Assembly: GCA_903911305.1 (NCBI GenBank)
Contig: CAIWDB010000464.1
Span: forward strand, 1 to 32,003
DNA: 32,003 nucleotides
Origin: an uncultured Methylococcaceae bacterium
Lineage (GTDB): Bacteria; Pseudomonadota; Gammaproteobacteria; Methylococcales; Methylococcaceae
Direction: 5' to 3'
Positions 24,314 to 32,003 of this stretch are shown in pieces (position 1 is the first letter of the stretch; each line of letters opens with the position of its first letter). A program made the translations under genes and the position numbers. The notes below the pieces were generated by a model, which saw nothing but the letters and a program-made list of their open reading frames with translations, ran no database searches and was not told the origin of the DNA.

Positions 24314-27300
24314 ATGAAAGAGAACAAACAATCAATTAAGCAAATAAAGGCTGGCTCTGGGTCAGCCAAGACAGTCGTTTTTCGCGTGAAGCCTTTGGCA
24401 GTCGCGTTGGCGGGAGTGTTAAGCGTTGGGTTGCTCGCACCAGGTTCCATCCATCAGGCACAAGCAGGTGCAGGTTGGGCTGAACGAATGGGGGAGAAAG
24501 ACGGTAGCGTATTCTCAGTACCAACCTATTATGCCAGCAGCCCATCAGGGTTGCGCAATCCAACGGAGTGCTTTTCAGCACCACCGCCTAACAGCACTTG
24601 GAATGGCACAGATCAACCGTCCATCGTCACAGGGACGGAATGCGACACGGGAAAGGCATTGCGTAAATTCGTTGATAGCTTGCCGTTGGTGAAGACCGCC
24701 ACTAATAATTATGTCGGCAATAATTTAGGTCAAATGCTAGTAAAAGCTGAGCCAAACACCACCAAATATCCAGGATCGGATTACTACGAGATCGGCGTTA
24801 AACAATATACTGAGCAGATGCATAGTGACTTGGTTGAGGCGAATGGGGTTACCCAGCACCCAACCAAGCTAAGAGGTTATGTGCAGTTAGTAGAAGGTAC
24901 AACCACGCCTGTTGCGGCCGGCCCACACTATCTAGGCCCGATCATTGTGGCTCAACAAGGCCGGCCAGTGCGGATAAAATATACTAACCTATTGCCTAAT
25001 GGCGATTTATTCCTACCGTTTGATACAACCTTGGATGGGTCCGACATTGGCCCGGATGGTGTCAATAAATACAAGCAGAATCGGGCAGAGCTACATCTGC
25101 ATGGCGGTGACACCCCTTGGGTGAGTGATGGCACCCCGCATCAATGGACGGTTCCGGCGGCTGAGGGGACTCAAACGCAATGGCTCAATCCCAAAGGGAC
25201 GGGGGCTTACAACAAGAATGGCCCCTATTTACAAGGTGCAAGCTTTGTCAATGTCCCTGACATGCCCGATCCGGGGGCGGGATCAGGCACCTTGTATTAT
25301 CCGAATGGCTTGAGTGGGCGGCTAATGTTTTATCATGACCATGCCTTGGCCTTGACCCGATTGAATGTTTATGCCGGTGAAGAAGCCAGTTACTTGGTGA
25401 CTGACAGTGCTGAACGTGCCATAAACACTGCATTGGGGCTTACCCTAGGCACGACAGAAGTGCCATTAGCCATTCAAGACAGATCTTTCGTACCTAAAGA
25501 CATTTCCCGTCAAGACGCCAAATGGGATACAACACACTGGGGTCAGACAGGCGATTTGTGGTTCCCGCATGTCTATGAAAGAAATCAAAGCCCAAGCGCC
25601 TACGACGGTCAAAATGCTCCGGGTCGCTGGGACTGGGGCCCTTGGTTCTGGCCCATCAGTCCGGCAACTTTACCGTTACCGACGGGTGATTACGGTGATG
25701 TGAGCACGACACCAGAAGCATTTGGTGACACCCCGATGGTGAATGGCACGGCCTATCCTTATATGGTAGTCCAACCAAGCGTTTATCGATTCCGTGTGCT
25801 TAACGCGTCGAATGACCGGACATGGAATCTTGGCCTCTATAAAGCAGAACCCTTGTCGGTTAGATTAGTTTCAGGAGGAAAAAGTTATAAGGCCGCTCCT
25901 ACGGTGACCGTTTATGACGGCGGCAATGCCACGGCCATGCCGGTGCTTTCTAATCCAACTAATCCAGATGGCAGTTCGATCACCAGCATAGCGGTGGTCA
26001 ATGCGGGTAGTGGATACACCACACCAGAGGTAGTAATCTCCGATCCCACGGGTTCGGGGGCTACAGCACATGCGACTACATCAGGTACTTCAATTACGGG
26101 CATTGTTGTTGATACAACAGGCAGCAAATACACTGCACCCGTGGTAAGTATCGCTGAGGGTGGCACAAACCCCGGCGCGACAGTAATAGCTAAGTTGAAT
26201 AATGATAAGGTCGTTACAGGCTTCACCGTTACAAATCCCGGCACGTTTAGCAATGGTTATCCACCCGTCGTCAAGATCACCAACGCTTCAGGTGATAATG
26301 AAGGTATAGGTGCCTCGGCCTTGGCCGCAGCAGGGACGGAAGTCTCGATGATTCCTTTCATCGGGCCTAACAACCCCAATACCACGGGTTACACCTGTCC
26401 AGCCAGTGGGTGGACGGAAACTACTTCAAATGGAGATTATAACTATCCTGCATCTTACCCTTGTGGTCCGACGAATGGCGGTATAAATGGTCAATATGGT
26501 GGTGGACTTGCTGGTTCGGGTTGGGGGCAACAAGACAATCGCCAAGGTGGCGTACCCAATCCATTGACGGCTGGTCCTGACATCATCCAGATTGGTTCTG
26601 AAGGTGGTATATTGCCTGAACCGGCGGTCATACCCTCAACAATCGTCAACTATCAATACAACAAGAAAAATATTGTTGTGCTAAACGTGTTGGAAAAAGG
26701 TTTGAATTTGGGGGCGGCAGAAAGGGCTGATATCTTGGTTGACTTCAGCGGCTTATGTCCCGGCAGCAAATACATCCTTTACAATGATGCCGGCGCACCA
26801 GTACCGGCAGAAGACCCGCGCCAGAATTACTACACGGGCAATGCCGATCAAACTACCAGCGGCGGTCAGGAACCCACCAAGCCGGGTTTGGGGCCGAATA
26901 CTCGAACGGTGATGCAATTTAGGGTCGCCGGGACATTTGATCCAACCTGTGTGGATATCCCCAAGAGTTCGCTGTTTAACCGCCAAAGTTCGATTGTTGC
27001 GACTGTTAAGCCTCTTGTAGAAGCTGCTTATGCTGCCAAGCAAGAAGCTCCGGTTGTGGCGGAGTCGGCGTACAATAATGCATTAGGTCAAGCTTGGACT
27101 GATAGCTTTGCAAAAATCCAAACCGGATCGTCATCCGTGCCTTTCTTTGAGTTTACGGCAGGCTCAAACATCACGTTCAAAACCCTTGCGGCCACGGTAA
27201 TGGACCCGCCGTTTTCTTATGGGCAGGACATGAATAATCTGCAATCGGCAACGCAACAAACTACCGTGCCCAAAGGTTACTGGGTGAAAGTTACGCAAGG

Positions 27301-29014
27301 CAACAAGGCGCGTATGAATGTCTACAACAAGGCCATTCAAGAACTATTCGATACACATGGTCGGTTGAATGCCACGTTAGGTGTTGAATTGCCATTTACC
27401 AATGGTGCTGTGCAGACGACGATACCGCTGAATTACATCGACCCGCCGACTGAGTCGATAGTCGCTGGCGAGACGCAACTGTGGAAGATCACCCATAATG
27501 GCGTGGACACCCATCCTGTTCACTTTCATCTGCAAGATGTGCAGGTGGTTAATCGGGTAGGTTGGGACGGAGCGATCCGTACGCCAGATGCGACTGAAAT
27601 TGGTTGGAAGGAAACGGTCAAGATGAGTCCTCTAGAAGACATTATCGTGGCTGTTCGTCCTCGTGTGCCGGTCACTAACACAGGAAATTCGGGTACAGGC
27701 GTAAACTTTGGGGTACCCACAAGCAACCGTTTGCTGGACCCTACCATTCCCTATGGTAGTACGCTGGGCTTTACCCAGATCGACCCAAACACAGGCAATC
27801 CGGCCACAGTTATGAACGTCATGTACAACTTCTACGATGAATATGTCTGGCATTGCCATATTCTCGGACACGAAGAGAATGACTTCATGCGGTCCTATGT
27901 GTTTAACCGCCAAGCGGCTGTACCCGATGCACCAGTCAATGTGACGGCCACCTCGAATGGGGCTGGCACTGAAGTGACGGTAACATTTAATGATGTCGCT
28001 GACACCGAGTATCAGTATGTGGTCGAGCGTTTTAATGGCGGAACAGCAGGTCCAATGCTGACAGGAACAAAGATTGCCACGCTTCCGGCAAATGCAGGCA
28101 ACGCGGCTTTGGCAGTGGCGGTTGGCGGTGGAACCAACCCGTGGCCCGGTACAGTGACGGATACAACTACACTACCCGGAACCCAATACACCTACCAAGT
28201 GGTTGCCATCGGTGCATCGGGTAAAACAGCGGCTAACAGCAGAGTCACAACGACCAGTCCCTGTGGTAGCTTGGTGGAGTTAACCAACTTGACACCCAGC
28301 TACAACTCGGCAACACCACGTTCGGTGACGCTGACTTGGGCCAATGCCAACCAAGTCACTTGCATGACGGACTACGTGGGTCAACGTGCGCAATATACGG
28401 TAAATTCTACGACGGGCGTGGCGACGTTGGATAGTTATGCTGCTCTCGGAGTGCAACCGGCCGTAGCGGCACTGACAGTGCAAGACAAACAGGGTGTACC
28501 GGGTGGAAACACAGTCGCGGCAAATGTGATCTATGGTTACAGTTTAGCGGCTCAATATAACTCCACCACGGGGCCGACAACGACGACTACGATTGTGACC
28601 GGCGCTTTGCCCGCACCGGGTAACACTACGTCGCCCGTTACGCACACAACAGGTAGCAATAATGCAGTCTTAAATTGGACTGCGGGTAACAGTGCATCTC
28701 AAGTCAATGTCACGGGTTACCAGATCATGCGTTGTGTGGGCAGTTCCACTTTCTGTACCGATGCAACCAAGTGGAATCCGCTAGTGACCACGGCGGGCGC
28801 GGGTCAAGCCGGTAACAAGGTGCAATACACCGACAATACGCTGACAGATGCCACAGGTACCCAATACCGCTATCGCATCAACGCGGTGACGGTGATTGGC
28901 GGCACAGTGACCCCAGGCACCAAGTCTGGCGATATCTACATGACAGGCAAGGTAGTGGGAGGCAAGACGATCATCTCATCATCCCAAAACGGCGTGGTGT
29001 CTGTCACCAAGTAA
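24314..29014 (+). CDS. mofA: Giant secreted multicopper oxidase, MofA-like (putative Mn(II)/metal oxidase)
   Basis: A protein of 1567 codons including the stop. A long basic N-terminus and a hydrophobic run (PLAVALAGVLSVGLLAPG) end in AQA, indicating export. All four copper motifs are present: HLHGG (H261, H263), YHDH (H341, H343), HPVHFH (H1067, H1070, H1072) and WHCHILGHEENDFM (H1180, C1181, H1182, H1186, M1192). A trinuclear cluster and a T1 site with axial Met are therefore predicted. Residues about 515-659 are an insertion with three divergent beta-type repeats (GSGYTTPEVVISDPTGSGAT and relatives). Residues about 1205-1566 look like fibronectin III or similar beta domains. Size, order of motifs and the downstream FKBP and cytochrome c genes resemble Leptothrix MofA. 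Start ATG 24314 follows GGGTGA; the track GTG at 24305 is less likely. Substrate (Mn(II), Fe(II) or phenolics) is inferred, not shown. Confidence 0.9.
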   Translation: MKENKQSIKQIKAGSGSAKTVVFRVKPLAVALAGVLSVGLLAPGSIHQAQAGAGWAERMGEKDGSVFSVPTYYASSPSGLRNPTECFSAPPPNSTWNGTDQPSIVTGTECDTGKALRKFVDSLPLVKTATNNYVGNNLGQMLVKAEPNTTKYPGSDYYEIGVKQYTEQMHSDLVEANGVTQHPTKLRGYVQLVEGTTTPVAAGPHYLGPIIVAQQGRPVRIKYTNLLPNGDLFLPFDTTLDGSDIGPDGVNKYKQNRAELHLHGGDTPWVSDGTPHQWTVPAAEGTQTQWLNPKGTGAYNKNGPYLQGASFVNVPDMPDPGAGSGTLYYPNGLSGRLMFYHDHALALTRLNVYAGEEASYLVTDSAERAINTALGLTLGTTEVPLAIQDRSFVPKDISRQDAKWDTTHWGQTGDLWFPHVYERNQSPSAYDGQNAPGRWDWGPWFWPISPATLPLPTGDYGDVSTTPEAFGDTPMVNGTAYPYMVVQPSVYRFRVLNASNDRTWNLGLYKAEPLSVRLVSGGKSYKAAPTVTVYDGGNATAMPVLSNPTNPDGSSITSIAVVNAGSGYTTPEVVISDPTGSGATAHATTSGTSITGIVVDTTGSKYTAPVVSIAEGGTNPGATVIAKLNNDKVVTGFTVTNPGTFSNGYPPVVKITNASGDNEGIGASALAAAGTEVSMIPFIGPNNPNTTGYTCPASGWTETTSNGDYNYPASYPCGPTNGGINGQYGGGLAGSGWGQQDNRQGGVPNPLTAGPDIIQIGSEGGILPEPAVIPSTIVNYQYNKKNIVVLNVLEKGLNLGAAERADILVDFSGLCPGSKYILYNDAGAPVPAEDPRQNYYTGNADQTTSGGQEPTKPGLGPNTRTVMQFRVAGTFDPTCVDIPKSSLFNRQSSIVATVKPLVEAAYAAKQEAPVVAESAYNNALGQAWTDSFAKIQTGSSSVPFFEFTAGSNITFKTLAATVMDPPFSYGQDMNNLQSATQQTTVPKGYWVKVTQGNKARMNVYNKAIQELFDTHGRLNATLGVELPFTNGAVQTTIPLNYIDPPTESIVAGETQLWKITHNGVDTHPVHFHLQDVQVVNRVGWDGAIRTPDATEIGWKETVKMSPLEDIIVAVRPRVPVTNTGNSGTGVNFGVPTSNRLLDPTIPYGSTLGFTQIDPNTGNPATVMNVMYNFYDEYVWHCHILGHEENDFMRSYVFNRQAAVPDAPVNVTATSNGAGTEVTVTFNDVADTEYQYVVERFNGGTAGPMLTGTKIATLPANAGNAALAVAVGGGTNPWPGTVTDTTTLPGTQYTYQVVAIGASGKTAANSRVTTTSPCGSLVELTNLTPSYNSATPRSVTLTWANANQVTCMTDYVGQRAQYTVNSTTGVATLDSYAALGVQPAVAALTVQDKQGVPGGNTVAANVIYGYSLAAQYNSTTGPTTTTTIVTGALPAPGNTTSPVTHTTGSNNAVLNWTAGNSASQVNVTGYQIMRCVGSSTFCTDATKWNPLVTTAGAGQAGNKVQYTDNTLTDATGTQYRYRINAVTVIGGTVTPGTKSGDIYMTGKVVGGKTIISSSQNGVVSVTK

Positions 29015-29028
29015 GTTCTGGCAAGAAT

Positions 29029-29058
29029 ACCGGCGTGAGCCTTAAAGCCCGCGCCGGT
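29029..29058 (+). other. Hairpin without T-run after the multicopper oxidase
   Basis: ACCGGCG (29029-29035) pairs with CGCCGGT (29052-29058), with a small GC inner pair. No T-run follows. It may protect the 3' end of the mRNA or assist the terminator just downstream. Confidence 0.4.
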
Positions 29059-29082
29059 TCATGACGAGTCATTCTAGGCTAT

Positions 29083-29129
29083 GGGCTATGTTCAGATTGC
29101 ATTTTTTCCAAACTGAGCATAGCCCTTTT
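29083..29129 (+). terminator. Strong intrinsic terminator after the multicopper oxidase gene
   Basis: GGGCTATGTTCAG (29083-29095) pairs with CTGAGCATAGCCC (29113-29125) over 13 positions with one G-U wobble, then TTTT. It separates the oxidase transcript from the FKBP/cytochrome genes, at least in part. Confidence 0.75.
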
Positions 29130-29150
29130 CTCATTTGCCTTTCAAGTAAA

Positions 29151-29178
29151 TTGCTTTCTTTCTTGAACAGGCTACAAT
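29151..29178 (+). promoter_or_regulatory. Sigma-70 promoter before the FKBP/cytochrome genes
   Basis: -35 TTGCTT (29151-29156), a 16-base spacer and -10 TACAAT (29173-29178). It lies between the terminator and the first FKBP gene, fitting a second transcription unit. Confidence 0.5.
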
Positions 29179-29239
29179 TCAATTTCAAATGATCTTTTCG
29201 AAATTCAGAATTTTCCATTTTTAGGGTACGAGGATAATC

Positions 29240-29980
29240 ATGCATAAACAAACTGTGTTTCAAGCTTTGTTTGCAATAGGGTTTTGGCTGTTCGCTTGCT
29301 CTGTTTCAGCAGAAAATGAAACCATCCTTAAAACTAATCAAGATAAGATGAGTTATGCTTTAGGGGCAGATGTCGGTAGAAATATTCGAAAACAGGAATT
29401 ACAAGTCAATGTCGATTTGATGGTAAGGGGTCTGAAAGAAGCACTGACAGGTCAAAAGCTGTTAATGTCAGAAAAGGAGGTTCACCATGTCATGCAGGGT
29501 GTCATGGCAGAAGTTCGCCAGAAAATGGCAGCGTTACAAGCTCATGCCGCAGAAGAAAATCGCAACAAAGGCGAAGCATTCTTGGCAGAAAATAAGAAAA
29601 AGCCCAATGTGGTCACACTGCCTAGCGGTGTGCAGTATAAAATCATCAAGGCTGGCAATGGCAAAAAGCCAACCATGAACGATGCGGTCGAATGCAATTA
29701 TCGCGGGACATTGTTGGATGGTTCTGAGTTTGATGCCACCGAATCGGGAAAGCCGGCGACATTACAGGTTTCCCAACTGATTAAAGGGTGGAAAGAAGCG
29801 CTTATGTTAATGCCTGAAGGCTCCAAGTGGGAGATTTACATACCATCGCAGTCTGCCTATGGCACGAGAGGTGTGGGCAACGAAATAGGGCCTAACGCCA
29901 CTTTGTTTTTTGAAGTTGAGCTTGTTGCTGTCAAACCTGCACAGAAGCCAAATCCTGCACCAAATCCAGCATCTCCTTAG
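29240..29980 (+). CDS. Periplasmic FKBP-type peptidyl-prolyl isomerase (Mip/FkpA-like)
   Basis: A 246-residue exported protein: signal peptide about 1-24 (ending CSVSAEN), an FKBP_N dimerisation/linker domain (SYALGADVGRNIRKQEL to about residue 115, helical), and an FKBP catalytic domain (about 130-235). Active-site-type residues remain: NYRGTLLDGSEFDAT (Tyr, Phe-Asp), LIKGWKEAL (Ile and Trp of the pocket floor) and SAYGTRGVG. It should accelerate proline isomerisation and chaperone periplasmic or outer-membrane proteins. The C-terminus is a proline-rich tail (NPAPNPASP). The start has a clear GAGGATAA site. Its position after the oxidase matches mofB in the Leptothrix locus as I recall it. 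It may fold the giant oxidase or its export machinery. Confidence 0.93.
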   Translation: MHKQTVFQALFAIGFWLFACSVSAENETILKTNQDKMSYALGADVGRNIRKQELQVNVDLMVRGLKEALTGQKLLMSEKEVHHVMQGVMAEVRQKMAALQAHAAEENRNKGEAFLAENKKKPNVVTLPSGVQYKIIKAGNGKKPTMNDAVECNYRGTLLDGSEFDATESGKPATLQVSQLIKGWKEALMLMPEGSKWEIYIPSQSAYGTRGVGNEIGPNATLFFEVELVAVKPAQKPNPAPNPASP

Positions 29981-29996
29981 ATAAAGGGCTTTGGTA

Positions 29997-30017
29997 TTGA
30001 TAATGCCCTATTATCAA
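29997..30017. other. Perfect 8-base inverted repeat between the two FKBP genes
   Basis: TTGATAAT (29997-30004) and ATTATCAA (30010-30017) with a 5-base loop. It is AT-rich with no T-run, so it is an operator-like dyad or mRNA-processing hairpin rather than a terminator. Confidence 0.45.
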
Positions 30018-30045
30018 GGATAATCAATTCATTACGGAAATCGAC

Positions 30046-30732
30046 ATGGTATTCAAAAGTTATATTAATTCACACAGGGTCCCCGTATACGTTTATTTAT
30101 TTTTCTTATTTATGGCAAGCTTGTTACTGCCACTGACGGTTAATTCCGATACACCATCTCCTTCATCAAATGAAGCCTCACCGACTTCACTGGATGAAAA
30201 TAAAGGAACGGGTGATACCCCGGCCGATTTAAAAAGAGCGGGCAAGCGCAGTTGGATGAGGGCTGGTGTTTCTAATTACAAAAACAGCGTTGCACTCATG
30301 GAGCAAAACAAATCTCAACTTGGTGTAGTCACCCTGAAGAGTGGTTTGCAATATAAGATACTTAAACAGGGCGAGGGTGGCATTCCAACCAAGACCGATA
30401 CCGTTGAAGTTTATTTTCAAGGCACTCTGATTGACGGAACCATATTCGCCAGCGCCCCAAACAACCTAAATCCGGCTGTCTTCAAGATGGCTGAAGTCAT
30501 TCCTGGTTGGCGGCAGGCACTGTCGTTGATGCCAGTGGGCTCTCGGTGGCAGCTTTTTGTCCCACCTTCGCTCGGTTATGGAACAAAGGGTTTGTCCCCG
30601 TCGATTGGACCCAATGCAACATTGATCTATGATTTGGAGTTGGTCAAGATTAGACCGGCGGCATCACCTAAGACCGTGCAAAAGACACCTCATCAAACAC
30701 AGACTAACCCAAGCTCTTCAACCCCTCAATAA
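30046..30732 (+). CDS. Second FKBP-type protein, diverged and lacking the N-terminal dimerisation domain
   Basis: 228 residues with one N-terminal hydrophobic segment (VYLFFLFMASLLLPL, about 15-30), so it is exported or anchored. A Ser/Thr/Pro/Asp-rich linker leads to an FKBP domain (about 95-205) ending in a Gln/Thr/Pro/Ser tail. It aligns throughout with the FKBP domain of the preceding gene (VTLKSGLQYKILKQGEG versus VTLPSGVQYKIIKAGNG), suggesting tandem duplication. The pocket Phe-Asp of active FKBPs is changed to FAS here, and the FKBP_N domain is absent; VIPGW is kept. Isomerase activity may be low, leaving a chaperone or scaffold role. It lies 65 bases after the first FKBP and 17 bases before the cytochrome gene. 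Confidence 0.88.
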   Translation: MVFKSYINSHRVPVYVYLFFLFMASLLLPLTVNSDTPSPSSNEASPTSLDENKGTGDTPADLKRAGKRSWMRAGVSNYKNSVALMEQNKSQLGVVTLKSGLQYKILKQGEGGIPTKTDTVEVYFQGTLIDGTIFASAPNNLNPAVFKMAEVIPGWRQALSLMPVGSRWQLFVPPSLGYGTKGLSPSIGPNATLIYDLELVKIRPAASPKTVQKTPHQTQTNPSSSTPQ

Positions 30733-30749
30733 TAAACTGGTGATCCACC

Positions 30750-32003
30750 ATGGGCTGGTTAAAAGAATTAAGCGTTACTCGACACGATACCTCTTCTGCT
30801 AATGTATCCATTTACTGGCACGGAAGTGTAACCCTGTTGTTCTGTCTATACTTTTCGCTAGGGGTTTGCGCCGAAACCGTCCCAGCCGAGAAGGAGCCTA
30901 ATAATCCGTCTACGAGCGGAATAACTACTGACCCAATTGAGATAGGCCGTCGCATTTATCAGGAAGGTATCTTGCCAAACGGTCAACAGCTTATAGGTAT
31001 GCTGCCCGATAATATGAAATTCGAGGGCCAGCAAGCTTCGTGCGCGAATTGCCATCGACCCAGCGGCATGGGAACAGTCGAGGGAGAGAATCAAATCCAA
31101 CCCATCACAGGTAAGTTTTTATTCGCTAAAAAGGGCGATATGGCCTTGGCGACCATGGACACACGCATAGGCAAACGTTTTAACCAATCCCATGAACCTT
31201 ATACTGATGAGTCATTGGCTAAGGCAATCAGTGAAGGGATGACGGTTGGTGGAAGGAAGATGAACCCAATGATGATGCCACTTTACCCGTTGGCAAAGCC
31301 CGAAATGGATGGGTTGATTGCTTACTTAAAGCAGTTGTCGTCGCAAACTTCACCCGGCGTTACCGAACAGGTGATTCATTTTGCCACGGTCATTGCACCG
31401 GGTGTTTCTGCTGATCGGCGTAAGCTGTTACATGATATGATTCATGGCATTATCGTTCAAAAGAATGGCAGTACAGTTGTCGGTAACCGTGGAAGTAGGC
31501 ATCACATGGCATCAGCCGCCGAGCTGGTGTTGGGAACTGAGCGAAAATGGGAAGTCCATGAGTGGGAATTGCAAGGTGAGCCTGAATCTTGGTTAGGTCA
31601 ATTGGAAAAGCTCTACCAAAGCCAACCCGTGTTTGCCCTCGTTTCAGGAGTATCTGATACAACTTGGCAACCAGTCCAAGCGTTCTGCCAGCAACAAAAA
31701 GTACCTTGCTGGTTTCCTAGCGTCTATCTACCGCCGTTATCGGAACAGCATTATTCCATTTACTTTTCGCGTGGATTGGCACTGGAAGCTGAAGTTTTGG
31801 GAAAATATCTACGTGATAATAAGAAAGCCCGTCCAAAAAGCCTAATTCAAGTTTATCGGGATGATTATGTAGGCAAGGGCGCTGCCGAAGAACTAACGAG
31901 AGTATTAGCCGATTCGGGAATCAAACTTGAAAACAGGATTTTGAAAAATGACAATCCAGAGGAGTGGAAAAGTATTCTATCTGGTCTTGGTAAAAATGCC
32001 ACC
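30750..32003 (+). CDS. Cytochrome c fused to a periplasmic-binding-protein-like domain (MofC-like; 3' end beyond window)
   Basis: The plus strand is open from ATG 30750 to the right edge (418 codons, no stop); the ORF track omits it. A hydrophobic segment (about 27-40, VTLLFCLYFSLGVCA) marks export. A single class I cytochrome c domain has CANCH (C98, C101, H102) and a candidate distal Met in MNPMMMPLYPL. From about residue 205 the sequence changes to a fold like ABC-transporter amino-acid-binding proteins (Peripla_BP_6): FALVSGVSDTTWQPVQAFCQ then VPCWFPSVYLPP, and a later PKSLIQVYRDDYVGKGAAEE. It would pass electrons in the periplasm, plausibly from the multicopper oxidase, while the second half binds a ligand or partner. 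Only 17 bases separate it from the second FKBP gene. Position matches mofC as I recall it. Confidence 0.88.
   Translation, partial: MGWLKELSVTRHDTSSANVSIYWHGSVTLLFCLYFSLGVCAETVPAEKEPNNPSTSGITTDPIEIGRRIYQEGILPNGQQLIGMLPDNMKFEGQQASCANCHRPSGMGTVEGENQIQPITGKFLFAKKGDMALATMDTRIGKRFNQSHEPYTDESLAKAISEGMTVGGRKMNPMMMPLYPLAKPEMDGLIAYLKQLSSQTSPGVTEQVIHFATVIAPGVSADRRKLLHDMIHGIIVQKNGSTVVGNRGSRHHMASAAELVLGTERKWEVHEWELQGEPESWLGQLEKLYQSQPVFALVSGVSDTTWQPVQAFCQQQKVPCWFPSVYLPPLSEQHYSIYFSRGLALEAEVLGKYLRDNKKARPKSLIQVYRDDYVGKGAAEELTRVLADSGIKLENRILKNDNPEEWKSILSGLGKNAT

Noticed and set aside
1-32003. CRISPR arrays, rRNA genes or complete insertion sequences
   Set aside because: No regularly spaced direct repeats, rRNA-like sequence or transposase reading frame was seen on either strand.

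Overview
The window reads as a chromosomal segment of a Gram-negative bacterium, most likely a gammaproteobacterium of moderate GC. It carries a proteobacterial-type primary sigma factor, YicC, a TldD/TldE pair, an SCO1-type copper chaperone, FKBP/Mip-type periplasmic isomerases and large c-di-GMP proteins. The combination would fit a sheathed or surface-living aquatic organism, for example a Methylococcales/Crenothrix-like bacterium, but that placement is inference only.

Left part (1-14760). A membrane-anchored heparinase II/III-family protein runs off the left edge on the minus strand; the ORF track missed it. Next come a bacterial Ser/Thr kinase (minus), yicC, a doubtful interrupted small reading frame behind an extended -10 promoter, rpoD, a dipeptide epimerase, a tiny membrane protein (minus) and a secreted thermonuclease with an Excalibur domain. 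After these are a 1405-residue 7TM-PAS(x6)-GGDEF-EAL protein, a zinc-ribbon protein and an AI-2E-type permease (both minus). Three copies of one dispersed MITE/REP-like repeat lie in this part, at 2091, 6594 and 7911. The second copy directly abuts the start codon of the epimerase and appears to supply its ribosome binding site.

Middle part (14854-21289). A translationally coupled TldD/TldE-type metallopeptidase pair converges on a PAS-GAF-HD-GYP phosphodiesterase. A family 57 glycoside hydrolase follows, then a complete elongator tRNA-Met(CAT) with a near-consensus promoter and an intrinsic terminator. Immediately beyond the tRNA lies the degraded C-terminal end of a tyrosine recombinase pointing at it, the usual scar of a tRNA-integrated island.

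Right part (21573-32003). This is the most interesting region. A LuxR-type regulator with a degenerate receiver and a second stand-alone receiver-like protein lead to an SCO1-type copper chaperone. A 742-base gene-free stretch rich in dyads and hairpins comes next. Then comes a 1567-residue multicopper oxidase with all copper-ligand motifs, a repeat-rich insertion and a fibronectin-like C-terminal tail, followed by a strong terminator and a new promoter. Two unequal FKBP-type isomerases and a cytochrome c fused to a periplasmic-binding-protein-like domain (cut by the right edge) complete it. The order multicopper oxidase - FKBP - cytochrome c matches what I recall of the Leptothrix mofA-mofB-mofC manganese-oxidation locus. 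The window therefore probably holds an expanded mof-like extracellular metal-oxidation module (with SCO, a second FKBP and its own regulators) next to a tRNA integration scar.
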